In this document: positions 54,597 to 63,801 of the stretch, piece by piece
Numbering within the stretch: the stretch's first letter is position 1
How the letters are laid out: each line of letters begins with the position of its first letter
Assembly (NCBI GenBank): GCA_036005605.1
Contig: DASYQJ010000251.1
Span: forward strand, 1-64,000
Origin: JALZAA01 sp036005605
GTDB taxonomy: Bacteria > Actinomycetota > Acidimicrobiia > IMCC26256 > JACDBD01
Direction: 5' to 3'
DNA: 64,000 nt
Made by a program: the position numbers and the translations under genes
The notes under the pieces: model-generated
Database searches by the model: none
Told to the model about the DNA's origin: nothing
Seen by the model: the letters and a program-made list of their open reading frames with translations, nothing else

Positions 54597-55193
54597 TCAG
54601 CCGGTGAGTTGTTCGATCTTGTACAAGATCGTGCGCCGCGACCGGTGTGCTTCCTCGTACGCGCGCACGGCATCGAGCTCGCCCGCCTGCAGGCCGTCGA
54701 GGCGCTCCACGACCTGCGAGGCCGACAACTCGTCGTAGTCGGGGATCCCGAGCGTCGCCGCCTTCGGCGCTGCGCTCGCGCTGGTCGACTCCCCCGCCGG
54801 CTCGCTCGCCGCGCTCGGGCTCGGTGCCGCCGCGGGTTCCGCTGGCGCGTGCCTCGCCGGCGGCGGGGCATCGTCGGCCGCGTCGGGGAACTCGCTCTCG
54901 TCGTCGCCACCGCCGAGCACGGCCTCCGCGCTCTTGCGGGCCATGGCGATCCCCTTCTCCACGTGCTCGAGGACCTTGGGCCCGCCGAAGTTCACCGCGA
55001 ACTCCCCCATCGCCTTCGCCTGCGCGACCTGACCTTGCGCCTGTTGACGGCGTTGCCCGAGCTCGGCCCGGCCCCGCGACACGAACAGGTTGACGAACGT
55101 GGGAACGGTGTCGCGCAGGTACAACGCGACACCGACGGGCGCGTACACGAGCAGGTCGATCGCCCGTTCGGCCGTCTTCTGGTCGTCGCTCAC
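54597..55193 (-). CDS. Hypothetical protein with hydrophobic N-terminus and disordered middle
   Basis: 198 residues, no named family. N-terminal helix and hydrophobic stretch (AIDLLVYAPVGVALYLRDTVP), a helical QRRQQAQGQVAQAKAMGEF segment, then an Ala/Pro/Ser-rich disordered region (about 100-150) and a C-terminal helical domain (IPDYDELSASQVVERLDGLQ) similar to short actinobacterial C-terminal domains that have a conserved YExAHR-type helix. Starts with ATG 55193 overlapping the lnt stop. Possibly envelope-associated. Confidence 0.65.
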   Translation of the reverse strand: MSDDQKTAERAIDLLVYAPVGVALYLRDTVPTFVNLFVSRGRAELGQRRQQAQGQVAQAKAMGEFAVNFGGPKVLEHVEKGIAMARKSAEAVLGGGDDESEFPDAADDAPPPARHAPAEPAAAPSPSAASEPAGESTSASAAPKAATLGIPDYDELSASQVVERLDGLQAGELDAVRAYEEAHRSRRTILYKIEQLTG

Positions 55194-56755
55194 GTCACCC
55201 TCCCGCTCCCGACTGGCTCGCGCGGTTCCGCGGCGAGTTTAGGGAACGTCGCCGGGGGCCGGCGCACGCGGCTCGCGACCGCGGCCCCGAGGAGCAGCAG
55301 CGCGCTGACGGCCACCACCCACTCCCCGAAGCGCACGTACGGCGTCTCGCCGGTGGTCGTCGTGACCGTGTCGGTGACGACGGCGCGTTGGAACAGCTCC
55401 GTCGTGTTGCGCACGTCGCCGTCGGCGTCGATGACCGCGCTCTTCCCCGAGATCGATGCCTGGACGAACGGGCGCCCCGTCTCCGCCGCCCGCATCTGCG
55501 TCTGGGCGACGTGCTGGGCCGAGTTGCCCGAGCGTCGGTACGAGCGGTTGTTCGTGCTCACGACGACGACCTCGGCGCCGCGGTGGACGAAGTCCCGGAC
55601 GAGCGGCCCGAACGCCGACTCGAAGCAGATCACCGTGGCCAGCCGGTGGCCCTTGACCCGGAAGATCGTCCGCTCCTTCCCCGGCGTGTAGTCGTACGGG
55701 ATCCGGTCGACGATCCCGGTCCAATCGACGAGCGAGCGGAACGGCACGTACTCGCCGAACGGGACGAGATGCTCCTTGGAGTACGTTCCCGTGAGACGCC
55801 CGTCCGGGGTGTAGAGCAGGTTCTGGTTGAACTCGCGTCCGTCGGGTGCCGGGACGGCCGCGTTGGCGAGCACGTCCGCACCGTGCGCGGCCCCCACCGC
55901 GACCAGGCGGTTGCGGAGGCTCGGGTTGCTCTCGGGGCTGAAGTCGTCGAGCGACGATTCGGGGAACACCACGAGGTCGTACTGGCCCCGCAGCTGGTTC
56001 GCGAGCGCGAAGTGCTGCTCGGTGAGGTAGCCGCTGCGCTTCTCTTCGGTGGTCAGGTAGCGGTCCTGGTCGTTGCCCTGGAGCGTGGCGACCCGCAGCT
56101 CTCCCGAGGGATGGGTCTGGTAGCGCGCCACGTCGGCAACGGCGACGAGCGCGGCGACCACGCCGACGCCCGCGGTCGCGACGAGGATCGATCGCCGCCC
56201 GTGCGCGCGGAGCGCGACGGCAAGCTCGACGAGATAGGCGTTGAACACGACGAGTACGAACGAGACGAGCGCGACGCCGCCCCAGCTCGCGACCGCGCGC
56301 GCGGGCGGGAAGTCGTGGAGCGCCACGCCGAGATCACCCCACGGCAGCCCGCCGAAGGGCCAGCGGCCGCGCAGTGCCTCGGGCACCACCCATGCCGCCG
56401 CGATGAGCCACGGTGATCGAAGACCGGCGCGGTTGAGGCAGCCGACGAGGTACCCGGTGAGGGCCGTGTACGCCGCCCATGCGGCGACGAGCGGCACGAT
56501 CGCGATGATCCCGAAGTACCAGAGCCAGTACAGGAGGATCCCGGCGAACACGATGCCGAAGACGAACCCGTACAGCGCAGCGTGACCAGGCGTCTCTCCC
56601 CGCCACGCCCAGAGCAGCGGGACCAGCGCCACCAGCGCCAGCACACCGATGTCGAACGCAGGGAACGCCAGCGCCAGGAGGAGACCCGAGAGCGCCGCCG
56701 CCCCCATGCGGCGTTGTACCCCGCGATCGCGCAGGACCCTGCCGATGCGACTCAT
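55190..56755 (-). CDS. lnt: Apolipoprotein N-acyltransferase
   Basis: 521 residues: about six membrane helices, a carbon-nitrogen hydrolase (nitrilase-like) domain and a final helix. The catalytic triad is visible as Glu in VVFPESSLDDF near 264, Lys in YSKEHLVPFGEYVPF near 325 and Cys in VICFESAFGPLVRDF near 377. It N-acylates the N-terminal cysteine of lipoproteins after signal peptidase II. Actinobacterial Lnt is common (Ppm1-associated in mycobacteria); here no Ppm domain is fused. Confidence 0.93.
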   Translation of the reverse strand: MSRIGRVLRDRGVQRRMGAAALSGLLLALAFPAFDIGVLALVALVPLLWAWRGETPGHAALYGFVFGIVFAGILLYWLWYFGIIAIVPLVAAWAAYTALTGYLVGCLNRAGLRSPWLIAAAWVVPEALRGRWPFGGLPWGDLGVALHDFPPARAVASWGGVALVSFVLVVFNAYLVELAVALRAHGRRSILVATAGVGVVAALVAVADVARYQTHPSGELRVATLQGNDQDRYLTTEEKRSGYLTEQHFALANQLRGQYDLVVFPESSLDDFSPESNPSLRNRLVAVGAAHGADVLANAAVPAPDGREFNQNLLYTPDGRLTGTYSKEHLVPFGEYVPFRSLVDWTGIVDRIPYDYTPGKERTIFRVKGHRLATVICFESAFGPLVRDFVHRGAEVVVVSTNNRSYRRSGNSAQHVAQTQMRAAETGRPFVQASISGKSAVIDADGDVRNTTELFQRAVVTDTVTTTTGETPYVRFGEWVVAVSALLLLGAAVASRVRRPPATFPKLAAEPREPVGSGRVT

Positions 56756-56811
56756 CAGGTCATGCTCGCATTCGGAGCCTTCGCGACGGTGTCAGCCCGA
56801 TCCGATGGCTG

Positions 56812-57300
56812 TCACGCGCAGTCGCGGCAGAGCATGCGCTTGGCGTCGGCGAGCTGGCTGCGTGGGAGCACGAGGAAGCACGACGCGCAGAGGAACTCGC
56901 CCGGGCGCCGGGGAACGATGCGTGCGGGCCCGTCGCCGCGTTCATCGACGTCGGGCTCCTCCTCCTCGGCCTCCTCCTCTTCGTCCTCGAGCGTCGCGCT
57001 CGCGGTCCGCTCCTGGAGCAGGACGTCGAGCGGCTCCTCGACGTCGTCGGGGTGCAGCTCCTCGTCGAGGTCGACGACATCCTCTTCTTCGTCGGTCGTC
57101 TCGGCCGCGGCCTTCGCCGGCTCCGCCACCACGACCTCGCCCTCGACGTCGTCTTCCCCATCGGTCTCGTCGTCGATCGCGACGGCCTCGTCGTCTTCGA
57201 GGTCGTCGTCTTCGAGCTCGTCTGCGTCTTCGAGGTCGGGCTCGTCGAGGGATTCCTCGTCGAGCTCGGGCTCTTCCTCGTCGAGGTCGTTGTCGCTCAT
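56812..57300 (-). CDS. DUF4193-like acidic zinc-ribbon protein
   Basis: 162 residues. The N-terminal two thirds is strikingly acidic (runs of Asp and Glu), ending in a DUF4193-type C-terminus with two CxxC pairs, FLCASCFLVLPRSQLAD and MLCRDCA near 136-162. The C-terminal zinc ribbon may bind RNA polymerase or nucleic acid, but the family's function is unknown. ATG 57300. Upstream on the minus strand lies a TATACT hexamer (plus-strand 57390-57395), a possible -10 box. Confidence 0.8.
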   Translation of the reverse strand: MSDNDLDEEEPELDEESLDEPDLEDADELEDDDLEDDEAVAIDDETDGEDDVEGEVVVAEPAKAAAETTDEEEDVVDLDEELHPDDVEEPLDVLLQERTASATLEDEEEEAEEEEPDVDERGDGPARIVPRRPGEFLCASCFLVLPRSQLADAKRMLCRDCA

Positions 57301-57781
57301 GGGTGTTCAGCTCCGCGAGGCGTCTGCCGGAAGGAACGGCCCCCGCTGCGCCTCGCTGACCGGCGGGTTCCGGGGCCGTGGGGCCGCGGAGTATAACGCC
57401 GCGTCCCCAAGGTGCTGCACAACGGGGCGACGTGCTCGCGCATTCCCCACGAGCTGGCGCGCCCGGCCGGCAATGAGAGAACGAGGGGGCCCAGGAGACC
57501 GTTGGGGCCACTGTTTGGCCCGCACTGCCCTGGCAGCGAGGTTATTCCAGCGTTCTCTACTTGGTCTCCCGGACCCCCAACACCCCGCACCGCCCCTTCC
57601 GAACGAGCTCCGCGGCATCGCCACCGGAAGATCCACGACCGGCATCACGGCGCAGGGGTGACGAGTAGTACGCCCGAGATCCGCAGCCGTGTCAAGCGCT
57701 GGGCGCGTTCGGGGCGGCGTCGTGACCAGCACCGTCGCGCGTCGATGCTGCTCAGCGCGCTGCGAGATTTTTTCGCTCGAT
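57301..57781. other. 481-bp intergenic region with strong inverted repeats
   Basis: No convincing protein gene. It contains a possible promoter for the DUF4193 gene (TATACT at 57390-57395, minus strand; no good -35) and the structured element at 57476-57578. No tRNA was recognised, and the sequence near 57765-57785 is a short A/T-rich hairpin that does not form a proper terminator for the gene upstream. Confidence 0.7.
57476..57578 (-). ncRNA. Candidate structured RNA with 16-bp stem
   Basis: Arms 57485-57500 and 57563-57578 are reverse complements over 16 bases with two positions that are G-U wobbles in the minus-strand RNA, so the whole stem pairs in RNA. The 62-nt loop holds two smaller hairpins (GGGCCA/TGGCCC and CTGCC/GGCAG). 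In addition AGAGAACG at 57476-57483 and CGTTCTCT at 57551-57558 pair across the loop boundary, which would be a pseudoknot. The G-U wobbles favour the minus strand. Not a class I recognise (SRP, 6S, tmRNA and RNase P cores are not seen). Confidence 0.35.
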
Positions 57782-59386
57782 CTACGACCGCGGCGCGGCG
57801 CGGCGTTGCTCGGCGGCGCGCTCGGCCGTCAGGCGCTCCAGCTCGTACGTCGTGTGATCGACGTGACGCATCGCCGCCGCGACGGCGCGGTGACCTGCCT
57901 CGTCCGCGATGAGCCGGTGCATCTCCTGGCAGACCCGACGGTAGGCGGGATGACCTTGGGGCGAGGTGCGCAACTCGAGCATGTGCATCGCCTCGCGGGC
58001 GTTCATCTGGACGGCGAACCGGACGCGGTACGCGAGGGACACCGCGTAGGGGGCCTGCTCCGGAAGCGCGGGCGCCAGGGCGTCGTACAGGGCGGCCGAG
58101 ACCGCCATGGCGTCCTCGAAGGACTCGGCCAGGCCCGCCTCGGCGACCGCTTCGGGGACGTCGTAGCCGTAGGCGGGCGACAGCGGCTGCCACTCGATCG
58201 TCAGCATCCGGTGGCGCTGGAGGTCCCGGAATGCGCCGTAGTCGCACAGGACGTCGAACCGGTAGTCGGTGCGCTCGAAGGCCCGGCCCGGCTTGTGGCG
58301 CCGGTTCGACCGGTCCCCCACGTACGCGCGCAGCAGGGCCACGCGCTCGTCGGCCGAGAGGCGCCGGACCCGCGCCAGGATCTGGTCCTCGGGGAGGTTC
58401 GTGTGCGGATAGCACACCGCGGCCAGGAGCTTCTCTTCGCCGTCCGGGTCGAAGTCGGTGAGGACGACGGCGGGGCGCGGCTCGGGCGCGTCACCGGCGA
58501 GCAAGCGGTCGACGACATCGGCGGTTGCCTGGCGCGTCCCGGTGAGGTACTCGGTCCAGGCGCCGCCGCGCTCGGGCCGGTCGACGCGGGTCAGGAACGA
58601 CGGGATGACCTTCCGCAGCTCGTGGAGCATCATCGCCGCGTACTGCTGCGCCTCCGGGAGCGGGTGCGCGCGCATGCGCAGCAGCAGCGCCTCGAATGCC
58701 TGGCCCGTGCCGTAGATGCCGACGTTCGACAACGTCGCCCCCGGGAGGATGCCGCGGGCGGCGTCACACGCCTTCGCCTTGATCGTCTGCTTGTACACGA
58801 AGTCTGAGTCGCCGGCCTCCTTCGGGTACCGGGCGCGCGCCCACTCCATGAGCTCGGGGAGCATGCGGGCGTACGTGTCGAAGAGCACGTCCAGGTCGGC
58901 CACGTAGCGCGCCCCGAGCGGCGAGCGGGCGATCTCCGGGTCGCGCCAGTACCGGTACCTGCCCCCGAGGCGGCTGTCGTAGGGGATGTAGCGCGTCGAC
59001 TGCTCGAGGTACGCCATGAGGCGGCCCCACTCGAGGATCTTTGTGAGCAGGTTCGACGCCTGCTCGCATGCCAGGTGCACGCCTCCGAGCTGGGCGACCG
59101 AATCGTCGCCGTACTCGAAGAACACTCGGTCGTAGAGCTCCTCCGCCCGCCGGAGCCCGACGGTGGCGTCGACGGTGAGATCGCCGGTGAGGTCGAGGTC
59201 CCCGACGAACTCGTCGAGGAACAGGCGCCGCAGGCTCTTGGACGACCGCGAATAGCGGGCGAAGAGCGCTCCCTTCACGACTTCGGGCAGGTTCACGAGC
59301 GCGAAGACGGGCGCGTCGAGGTTCGTGAAATACGGGCGCAGCACCGCCTGCTCCTGGTGGGTGAAGCGCTCGGGCACGTATTGCAT
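57782..59386 (-). CDS. Double-domain ThyX-like protein
   Basis: 534 residues with two ThyX-like halves. The normal ThyX motif is RHRxxSxNExSxRY. The N-terminal half has EWGRLMAYLEQSTRYIPYD near 114, keeping ExSxRY but not RHR. The C-terminal half has LQRHRMLTIEWQPLSPAYGY near 380, keeping RHR but not the following Ser-Asn-Glu. FEYGDDSVAQLGGVHLACEQ and NAREAMHMLELRTSPQGHPAYR show both halves' FAD or substrate regions. Annotated elsewhere as FAD-dependent thymidylate synthase; activity is uncertain. ATG 59386. Confidence 0.75.
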   Translation of the reverse strand: MQYVPERFTHQEQAVLRPYFTNLDAPVFALVNLPEVVKGALFARYSRSSKSLRRLFLDEFVGDLDLTGDLTVDATVGLRRAEELYDRVFFEYGDDSVAQLGGVHLACEQASNLLTKILEWGRLMAYLEQSTRYIPYDSRLGGRYRYWRDPEIARSPLGARYVADLDVLFDTYARMLPELMEWARARYPKEAGDSDFVYKQTIKAKACDAARGILPGATLSNVGIYGTGQAFEALLLRMRAHPLPEAQQYAAMMLHELRKVIPSFLTRVDRPERGGAWTEYLTGTRQATADVVDRLLAGDAPEPRPAVVLTDFDPDGEEKLLAAVCYPHTNLPEDQILARVRRLSADERVALLRAYVGDRSNRRHKPGRAFERTDYRFDVLCDYGAFRDLQRHRMLTIEWQPLSPAYGYDVPEAVAEAGLAESFEDAMAVSAALYDALAPALPEQAPYAVSLAYRVRFAVQMNAREAMHMLELRTSPQGHPAYRRVCQEMHRLIADEAGHRAVAAAMRHVDHTTYELERLTAERAAEQRRAAPRS

Positions 59387-59474
59387 GCGGCGGTCCGGGT
59401 CCGGTGGACGGGACGCTGATCGTACCGGCGCCTCTCGACGGGTCGGCGGATGGCCGGGAGCCGCCCCGCGCCGT

Positions 59475-60161
59475 CTACACGAGCAGCCGGATGGCGGCCG
59501 GGACGAGCGTGACCACGAACCTGCCCGTCCGGCCGTGCGGGCGTCCGTCGACCTCGACCGGGAGACGGCGTCCGGCGACCTCGACCTCGACCCGGCGTGC
59601 CCGCCCGCTGCGGACGCCGGGGTGTGGGACGTGCGTGCCGGTCGGGAGCCGGCGGCGCATCCCGCGGCGGGCCCGGCGCCCGAGCGCGTACACCTGGACC
59701 TCCGCCCAGCTGTCTCCCGGGTGGCCGCGCGGCACGAGGTCCCTTCCCCGCAGGAACTGGCCGTTCGCCACGACCACAGTGGTGGCGCGACCGGAGAACC
59801 AGGCCCGCCCGTCGACACGCACGGTGATGTCCGATGCGCGGGCGGTCCACCGCAGCCGATCCGGCGGCGGCCCGAGCACCACCACGTTGACGGCATCGAC
59901 GGCGTCGGCGTCGCCGACGGCATCGTCGTCAGGATCGATCGCGAGCGCGTCGATCGCGACCTCGGTGGTGCCCGCACCGTCGGACCCGAGCCCGAGGGCG
60001 CGGGCGAGGTCGGACCGTGGCGACGGCCGGAATCGCACGAGCGCACCGGGGTGGCACGCCGCGGCGGCGACGAGATCGGCGTCGTCGCCCACGACCTCGA
60101 CGTCGGGCGGGGCGGAGGCGGCGTGCCCCCACGGCTCGCCGGGGCGCAGCGGACGCGTCAC
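59475..60161 (-). CDS. DAGK C-terminal-domain-like protein (no kinase domain seen)
   Basis: 228 residues from GTG 60161 (GTGA overlap with the helicase stop). The second half resembles the C-terminal beta-domain of diacylglycerol/YegS lipid kinases (DITVRVDGRAWFSGRATTVV then VVANGQFLRGRDLVPRGHPG). The N-terminal GGDGT nucleotide motif is missing, and the first 60 residues are only vaguely kinase-like. It may be a lipid-binding protein or a decayed kinase. It is probably co-translated with the helicase. Confidence 0.55.
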   Translation of the reverse strand: MTRPLRPGEPWGHAASAPPDVEVVGDDADLVAAAACHPGALVRFRPSPRSDLARALGLGSDGAGTTEVAIDALAIDPDDDAVGDADAVDAVNVVVLGPPPDRLRWTARASDITVRVDGRAWFSGRATTVVVANGQFLRGRDLVPRGHPGDSWAEVQVYALGRRARRGMRRRLPTGTHVPHPGVRSGRARRVEVEVAGRRLPVEVDGRPHGRTGRFVVTLVPAAIRLLV

Positions 60162-62821
60162 CGACCGACGGCGCTCGACGCTGCGATCACGCCGCGGAAG
60201 CAGGCATCGGCTGCGGCGCGCGCCGTCGCCGCCGTCTCCGGCTTCGGTGCGACGTCGCCGATCTGCCGGAGGAGGTCGATGCACTGCTTGACGTGGCGCA
60301 CGAAGTCGCCCCCGGTCATGTCGGCGTCGTCGTCGAGCACGTCGGCGAGGTCCTCGCCCGCCACCCACTCGTATGCGTACGGAACGAACCCGGGGTCCAG
60401 GGCGCGCGTCTCCGACAGGCCGGCGTCGTCCTCGTTGTGGTTGAGGTCCTGGGCGATGCGTTCGACCGCGCGCCATCGTGTCGCGAGCTCGCGGGTGGGC
60501 CACCGTCCCGGCGGGAGCGGACCGGCGTCGTCCCGACCACGCCGCTCGTACGTGAAGCTCGATGCCATCGCGGCGATCTCCGCCGCGTCGAGGTCGTCCA
60601 GGAGGCCTTCACGGAGCGACTCGGCGACGACGAGGTCGGTCTCGGTATAGAGGTGGGCGAGGATGTTGCCCCACTCCGTGACCGACCAGTCTTCGACGTA
60701 CCCCCACGCTTCGAGGACGCGCAGGACCCGGTCGAACTGGCGGGCGAGGCTCTCGCTGCGCCCGCGCACTCGTCGCTCGAGGCGCGCCACGTCGCGTTCG
60801 AGCCGCTCCGCCGACGCGGCTGCCCGTACGCGCGTTTCGTGCTCCCGATCGCGTGCGACCGGATGCCCGGCCAGCTGCGTTTCGAGGTCCGACGCGCGAT
60901 CCGCCTTGCCCCGGTCGGACTCGCGGCCCCGGCGTACCCGTACCCGACGGAGGCGATCCGCGACCGTGCGCCGGAATTCGCTGCGGCGCGGGGCATACGG
61001 GACGGGGAGCTCGATGTGTCCCGCGGGCGTCGGCGCCTCATCGAAGTCGGCGGCGCCCAGCCGGACGAGCTCGCTCCTTTCGCTGAGCGCGAGCACCTGC
61101 GGGGCGCCGCGGCGGCTTCGCTCGTGGCCGAGCACGGCGACGCGACCGTGCCGGCCCGCCCGGACGACCACGTCCCCCGGCTTGAGGCGCTCGATCGCAT
61201 TCGCCGCGCGGCCGGAGGTGCGCCGCCCGCGCCGTTCGGCGTCCAGCGTGGCGCTCAGGCGTCGGTAGTCGTCGATGTCGCCGGGTCCTCGCTCGGCCGT
61301 GTCGCGATGTCGGGCCAGGGCCTCGCGGCTGCGCTCCAGCTGCCGTTCGAGCCCGACGACGTCCCGGTCGGTCTGGAACTGCGCGAAGGACAGGTTCAAG
61401 AGATGGTGCGCGACGTCCGCCGGGTACCGCTGCACGAGGTTCGCGGCCATGTTGTAGGTCGGCCGGAACGACGAGCGCAGCGCGTACGTGCGGCGGGATG
61501 CCAGCGACGCGACCTGGTCGAAGGGCACGAACGGGCTCCAGCACACCACCGCGTACCCGACGTCGTCGATGCCGCGCCGCCCGGCGCGTCCCGTGAGCTG
61601 TGTGTACTCACCGGGCGTGAGGAACTCGTGCTGCTCACCGGTGAACTTCGACAGCTTCTCGATCACCACCGACCGGGCGGGCATGTTGATCCCGAGCGAC
61701 AGCGTCTCCGTCGCGAAGACCATCTTCACGAGGCCGGCTGCGAACGCCTCCTCGACTGCCTCTTTCATCGGGGGGACCATGCCGGCGTGATGGGCGGCGA
61801 GGCCGGCCTCGAGACCGGTGATCCACTCGCCGTAGCGCAGGACCTCGAGGTCCTCGTCCGACAGCCCGTCGGTGTGCTCCTCGGCGATGCGACGGATCTC
61901 GGTCCGTTCGTCCGCGGTGGTCAGCCTGAGCCCATCCGACACGCACTGCTGCACGGCCTGATCGCACCCGGCACGGCTGAACACGAACGTGATCGCCGGC
62001 AGCATGCGCCGCTCGGACAGCACCTCGACGATCTCGAAACGCCGCGGGGTTCGGAGCCGGCTGCGCGGTCGCCCGCGCCCGCCGGGCGAACGGCCACCGC
62101 GCGAGTCGAGACGCGCCGCTTCGGGGTTCGGCCGCGCCTCACCGTCCCGCTCGACGAACGTCGGGAGTAGGTGGACCGTGTCGCTGCCCCGCTCCCCCAC
62201 CATGTACAGATGCTCGAGGCGCACGGGTCGCCGCTCCTCGATCACCGCCGCCGTATCGCCCCGGACCGTCTCGACCCACGCCGCGAACTCCTCAGCGTTC
62301 GAGACCGTGGCCGACAGGCACACCAGCCGGACGTCGGGCGGGAGGTGGATGATGACCTCCTCCCACACCGCGCCCCGGTACGGGTCCTGCAAGTAGTGCA
62401 CTTCGTCGAGCACCACGAAGCGCAGACCCCCGAGCGACGACGACCGCGCGTAGATCATGTTGCGCAGCACCTCGGTCGTCATGACCACGACCGGCGCGTT
62501 GCCGTTGATCGAGTTGTCCCCGGTGAGGAGCCCGACGCGCCGGGCGCTGTACTCGCGGCTGAAGTCGCCGAACTTCTGGTTCGACAGCGCCTTGAGCGGC
62601 GTGGTGTAGAAGGCTTTTCCGCCGCCGTCCAGGGCGGCGGCGATCGCGTACTCCGCGACGACCGTCTTGCCCGAGCCCGTCGGCGCGGCGACGAGCACCG
62701 ACTCGCCGCGGTCGATCGCGTCGAGTGCGCGGCGCTGGTAGGTGTCGAGCGGGAACGGCCTGCTCGACTCGAACGACTCGCGCCGGCCGGCGTGCTCGTC
62801 CGCGACCCGCGCTTCTGTCAC
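60158..62821 (-). CDS. helY: Ski2/HelY-like DEAD/DEAH-box RNA helicase
   Basis: 887 residues. Motif I APTGSGKTVVAEYAI lies near 45, motif Ia TTPLKALSNQKF, motif II DEVHYLQDPYRG (DEVH), motif III LSATVSN near 170, and motif VI QLTGRAGRRGIDDVG near 412. The C-terminal half is the Ski2/Mtr4-like DSHCT region. In M. tuberculosis helY (Rv2092c) is also beside tatC and tatA, supporting the name. RNA helicase activity is inferred. The GTG start lies 4 bp after the small membrane protein's stop. Confidence 0.92.
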   Translation of the reverse strand: MTEARVADEHAGRRESFESSRPFPLDTYQRRALDAIDRGESVLVAAPTGSGKTVVAEYAIAAALDGGGKAFYTTPLKALSNQKFGDFSREYSARRVGLLTGDNSINGNAPVVVMTTEVLRNMIYARSSSLGGLRFVVLDEVHYLQDPYRGAVWEEVIIHLPPDVRLVCLSATVSNAEEFAAWVETVRGDTAAVIEERRPVRLEHLYMVGERGSDTVHLLPTFVERDGEARPNPEAARLDSRGGRSPGGRGRPRSRLRTPRRFEIVEVLSERRMLPAITFVFSRAGCDQAVQQCVSDGLRLTTADERTEIRRIAEEHTDGLSDEDLEVLRYGEWITGLEAGLAAHHAGMVPPMKEAVEEAFAAGLVKMVFATETLSLGINMPARSVVIEKLSKFTGEQHEFLTPGEYTQLTGRAGRRGIDDVGYAVVCWSPFVPFDQVASLASRRTYALRSSFRPTYNMAANLVQRYPADVAHHLLNLSFAQFQTDRDVVGLERQLERSREALARHRDTAERGPGDIDDYRRLSATLDAERRGRRTSGRAANAIERLKPGDVVVRAGRHGRVAVLGHERSRRGAPQVLALSERSELVRLGAADFDEAPTPAGHIELPVPYAPRRSEFRRTVADRLRRVRVRRGRESDRGKADRASDLETQLAGHPVARDREHETRVRAAASAERLERDVARLERRVRGRSESLARQFDRVLRVLEAWGYVEDWSVTEWGNILAHLYTETDLVVAESLREGLLDDLDAAEIAAMASSFTYERRGRDDAGPLPPGRWPTRELATRWRAVERIAQDLNHNEDDAGLSETRALDPGFVPYAYEWVAGEDLADVLDDDADMTGGDFVRHVKQCIDLLRQIGDVAPKPETAATARAAADACFRGVIAASSAVGR

Positions 62822-62825
62822 GACC

Positions 62826-63068
62826 TCACGGCGTGCTCGCAGACGGTGGTACCGCCGGTGTCGACTCGGCGGGCAGCGTTGCCTCGGGCACCGACAGCGG
62901 CGTGCTGATGCTCGGTTGCTGCGACCCTGACTTGTCGTCGGGCTGGAGGAACCAGATCAAAGCGACGGTCACGACGAGAACCGCGACGACCGCTGCAACC
63001 GCCGTCATCACCTCGCTGCGGCTGCGCGGGGGCCGGTACGCGTCGCGACGGCGACGGGGTGGGCTCAT
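62826..63068 (-). CDS. Small single-pass membrane protein
   Basis: 80 residues: a basic N-terminus (MSPPRRRRDAYRPPRSRSE), one transmembrane helix (VMTAVAAVVAVLVVTVALIWF) and a Pro/Ser/Thr-rich tail probably outside the cell. No family recognised. ATG 63068 overlaps the tatC stop by 4 bp, so it lies between tatC and the helicase in one operon. It may be an accessory to Tat export, but this is guesswork. Confidence 0.7.
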   Translation of the reverse strand: MSPPRRRRDAYRPPRSRSEVMTAVAAVVAVLVVTVALIWFLQPDDKSGSQQPSISTPLSVPEATLPAESTPAVPPSASTP

Positions 63069-63793
63069 CGCTTCAACACCCTTCCGATGATGATCGACGC
63101 CTCGTAGAAGATGTACATCGGCACGGCCATGAAGAACAACGAGTACGGGTCCTGACTGGGCGTGATGACGGCGGCGAAGACCACGATGATCAGGATCGCC
63201 GGCCGCCGCCACTTGCGCAGCTGTTGTGTCGTCAACACCCGCGCCAGCAACAGGAACACCAGCACCACAGGGAACTCGAATGCAACCCCGAACGCCACGA
63301 TCATGAGCGAGACGAGGCCCAGGTACTTGTCCGCCGTGAGCTCGGGCCTCAGCTGGGTTCCACCGATGTCGAGGAGGAACTCGAGCGCCTTCGGCAATGT
63401 GACGAGCGCGACGAGCCCCCCCAGCGCGAACAGGACGATCGACGCGAAGACGAACGGGATCGCGTAACGCTTCTCTTTCGGGTTGAGGCCGGGGGTGATG
63501 AACCGCCACAGCTCGAACAACCAGACCGGCAGCGCGAGCACGATGCCGCCGTACGTGGCGATCTTGATGCGGGTGAGGAACGCGTCCAGCGGCCCCAGGA
63601 AGATCAGTGCGTGCTTCTCCCCCTTCGTCGCGTCGGTGTAGTACTTGACGAAGAACCTGATGATCGACTCGGAGAAGATGAAGCAGACGATCGCGGCGAG
63701 CGTCACCGCGATGATCGAGATGATGATGCGACGCCGAAGCTCGGTCAGGTGCTCGACGACCGTCATCCGGCCGCCGTTCTCGGCGGTTGCCAC
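63065..63793 (-). CDS. tatC: Sec-independent protein translocase TatC
   Basis: 242-residue membrane subunit that recognises twin-arginine signal peptides. Six helices; the N-terminal MTVVEHLTELRRRIIISIIA segment near 10-29 carries the conserved HLTELRRR signature, and PGLNPKEKRYAIPFV and VFEL-type EFPVVLVFLLLA are typical. VITPSQDPYSLFFMAVPMY is the C-terminal motif. GTG 63793. tatA/B precedes it on the same strand; the exported PhoX-like protein here carries a Tat signal. Confidence 0.95.
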   Translation of the reverse strand: MATAENGGRMTVVEHLTELRRRIIISIIAVTLAAIVCFIFSESIIRFFVKYYTDATKGEKHALIFLGPLDAFLTRIKIATYGGIVLALPVWLFELWRFITPGLNPKEKRYAIPFVFASIVLFALGGLVALVTLPKALEFLLDIGGTQLRPELTADKYLGLVSLMIVAFGVAFEFPVVLVFLLLARVLTTQQLRKWRRPAILIIVVFAAVITPSQDPYSLFFMAVPMYIFYEASIIIGRVLKR

Positions 63794-63801
63794 GGAGTCT
63801 G

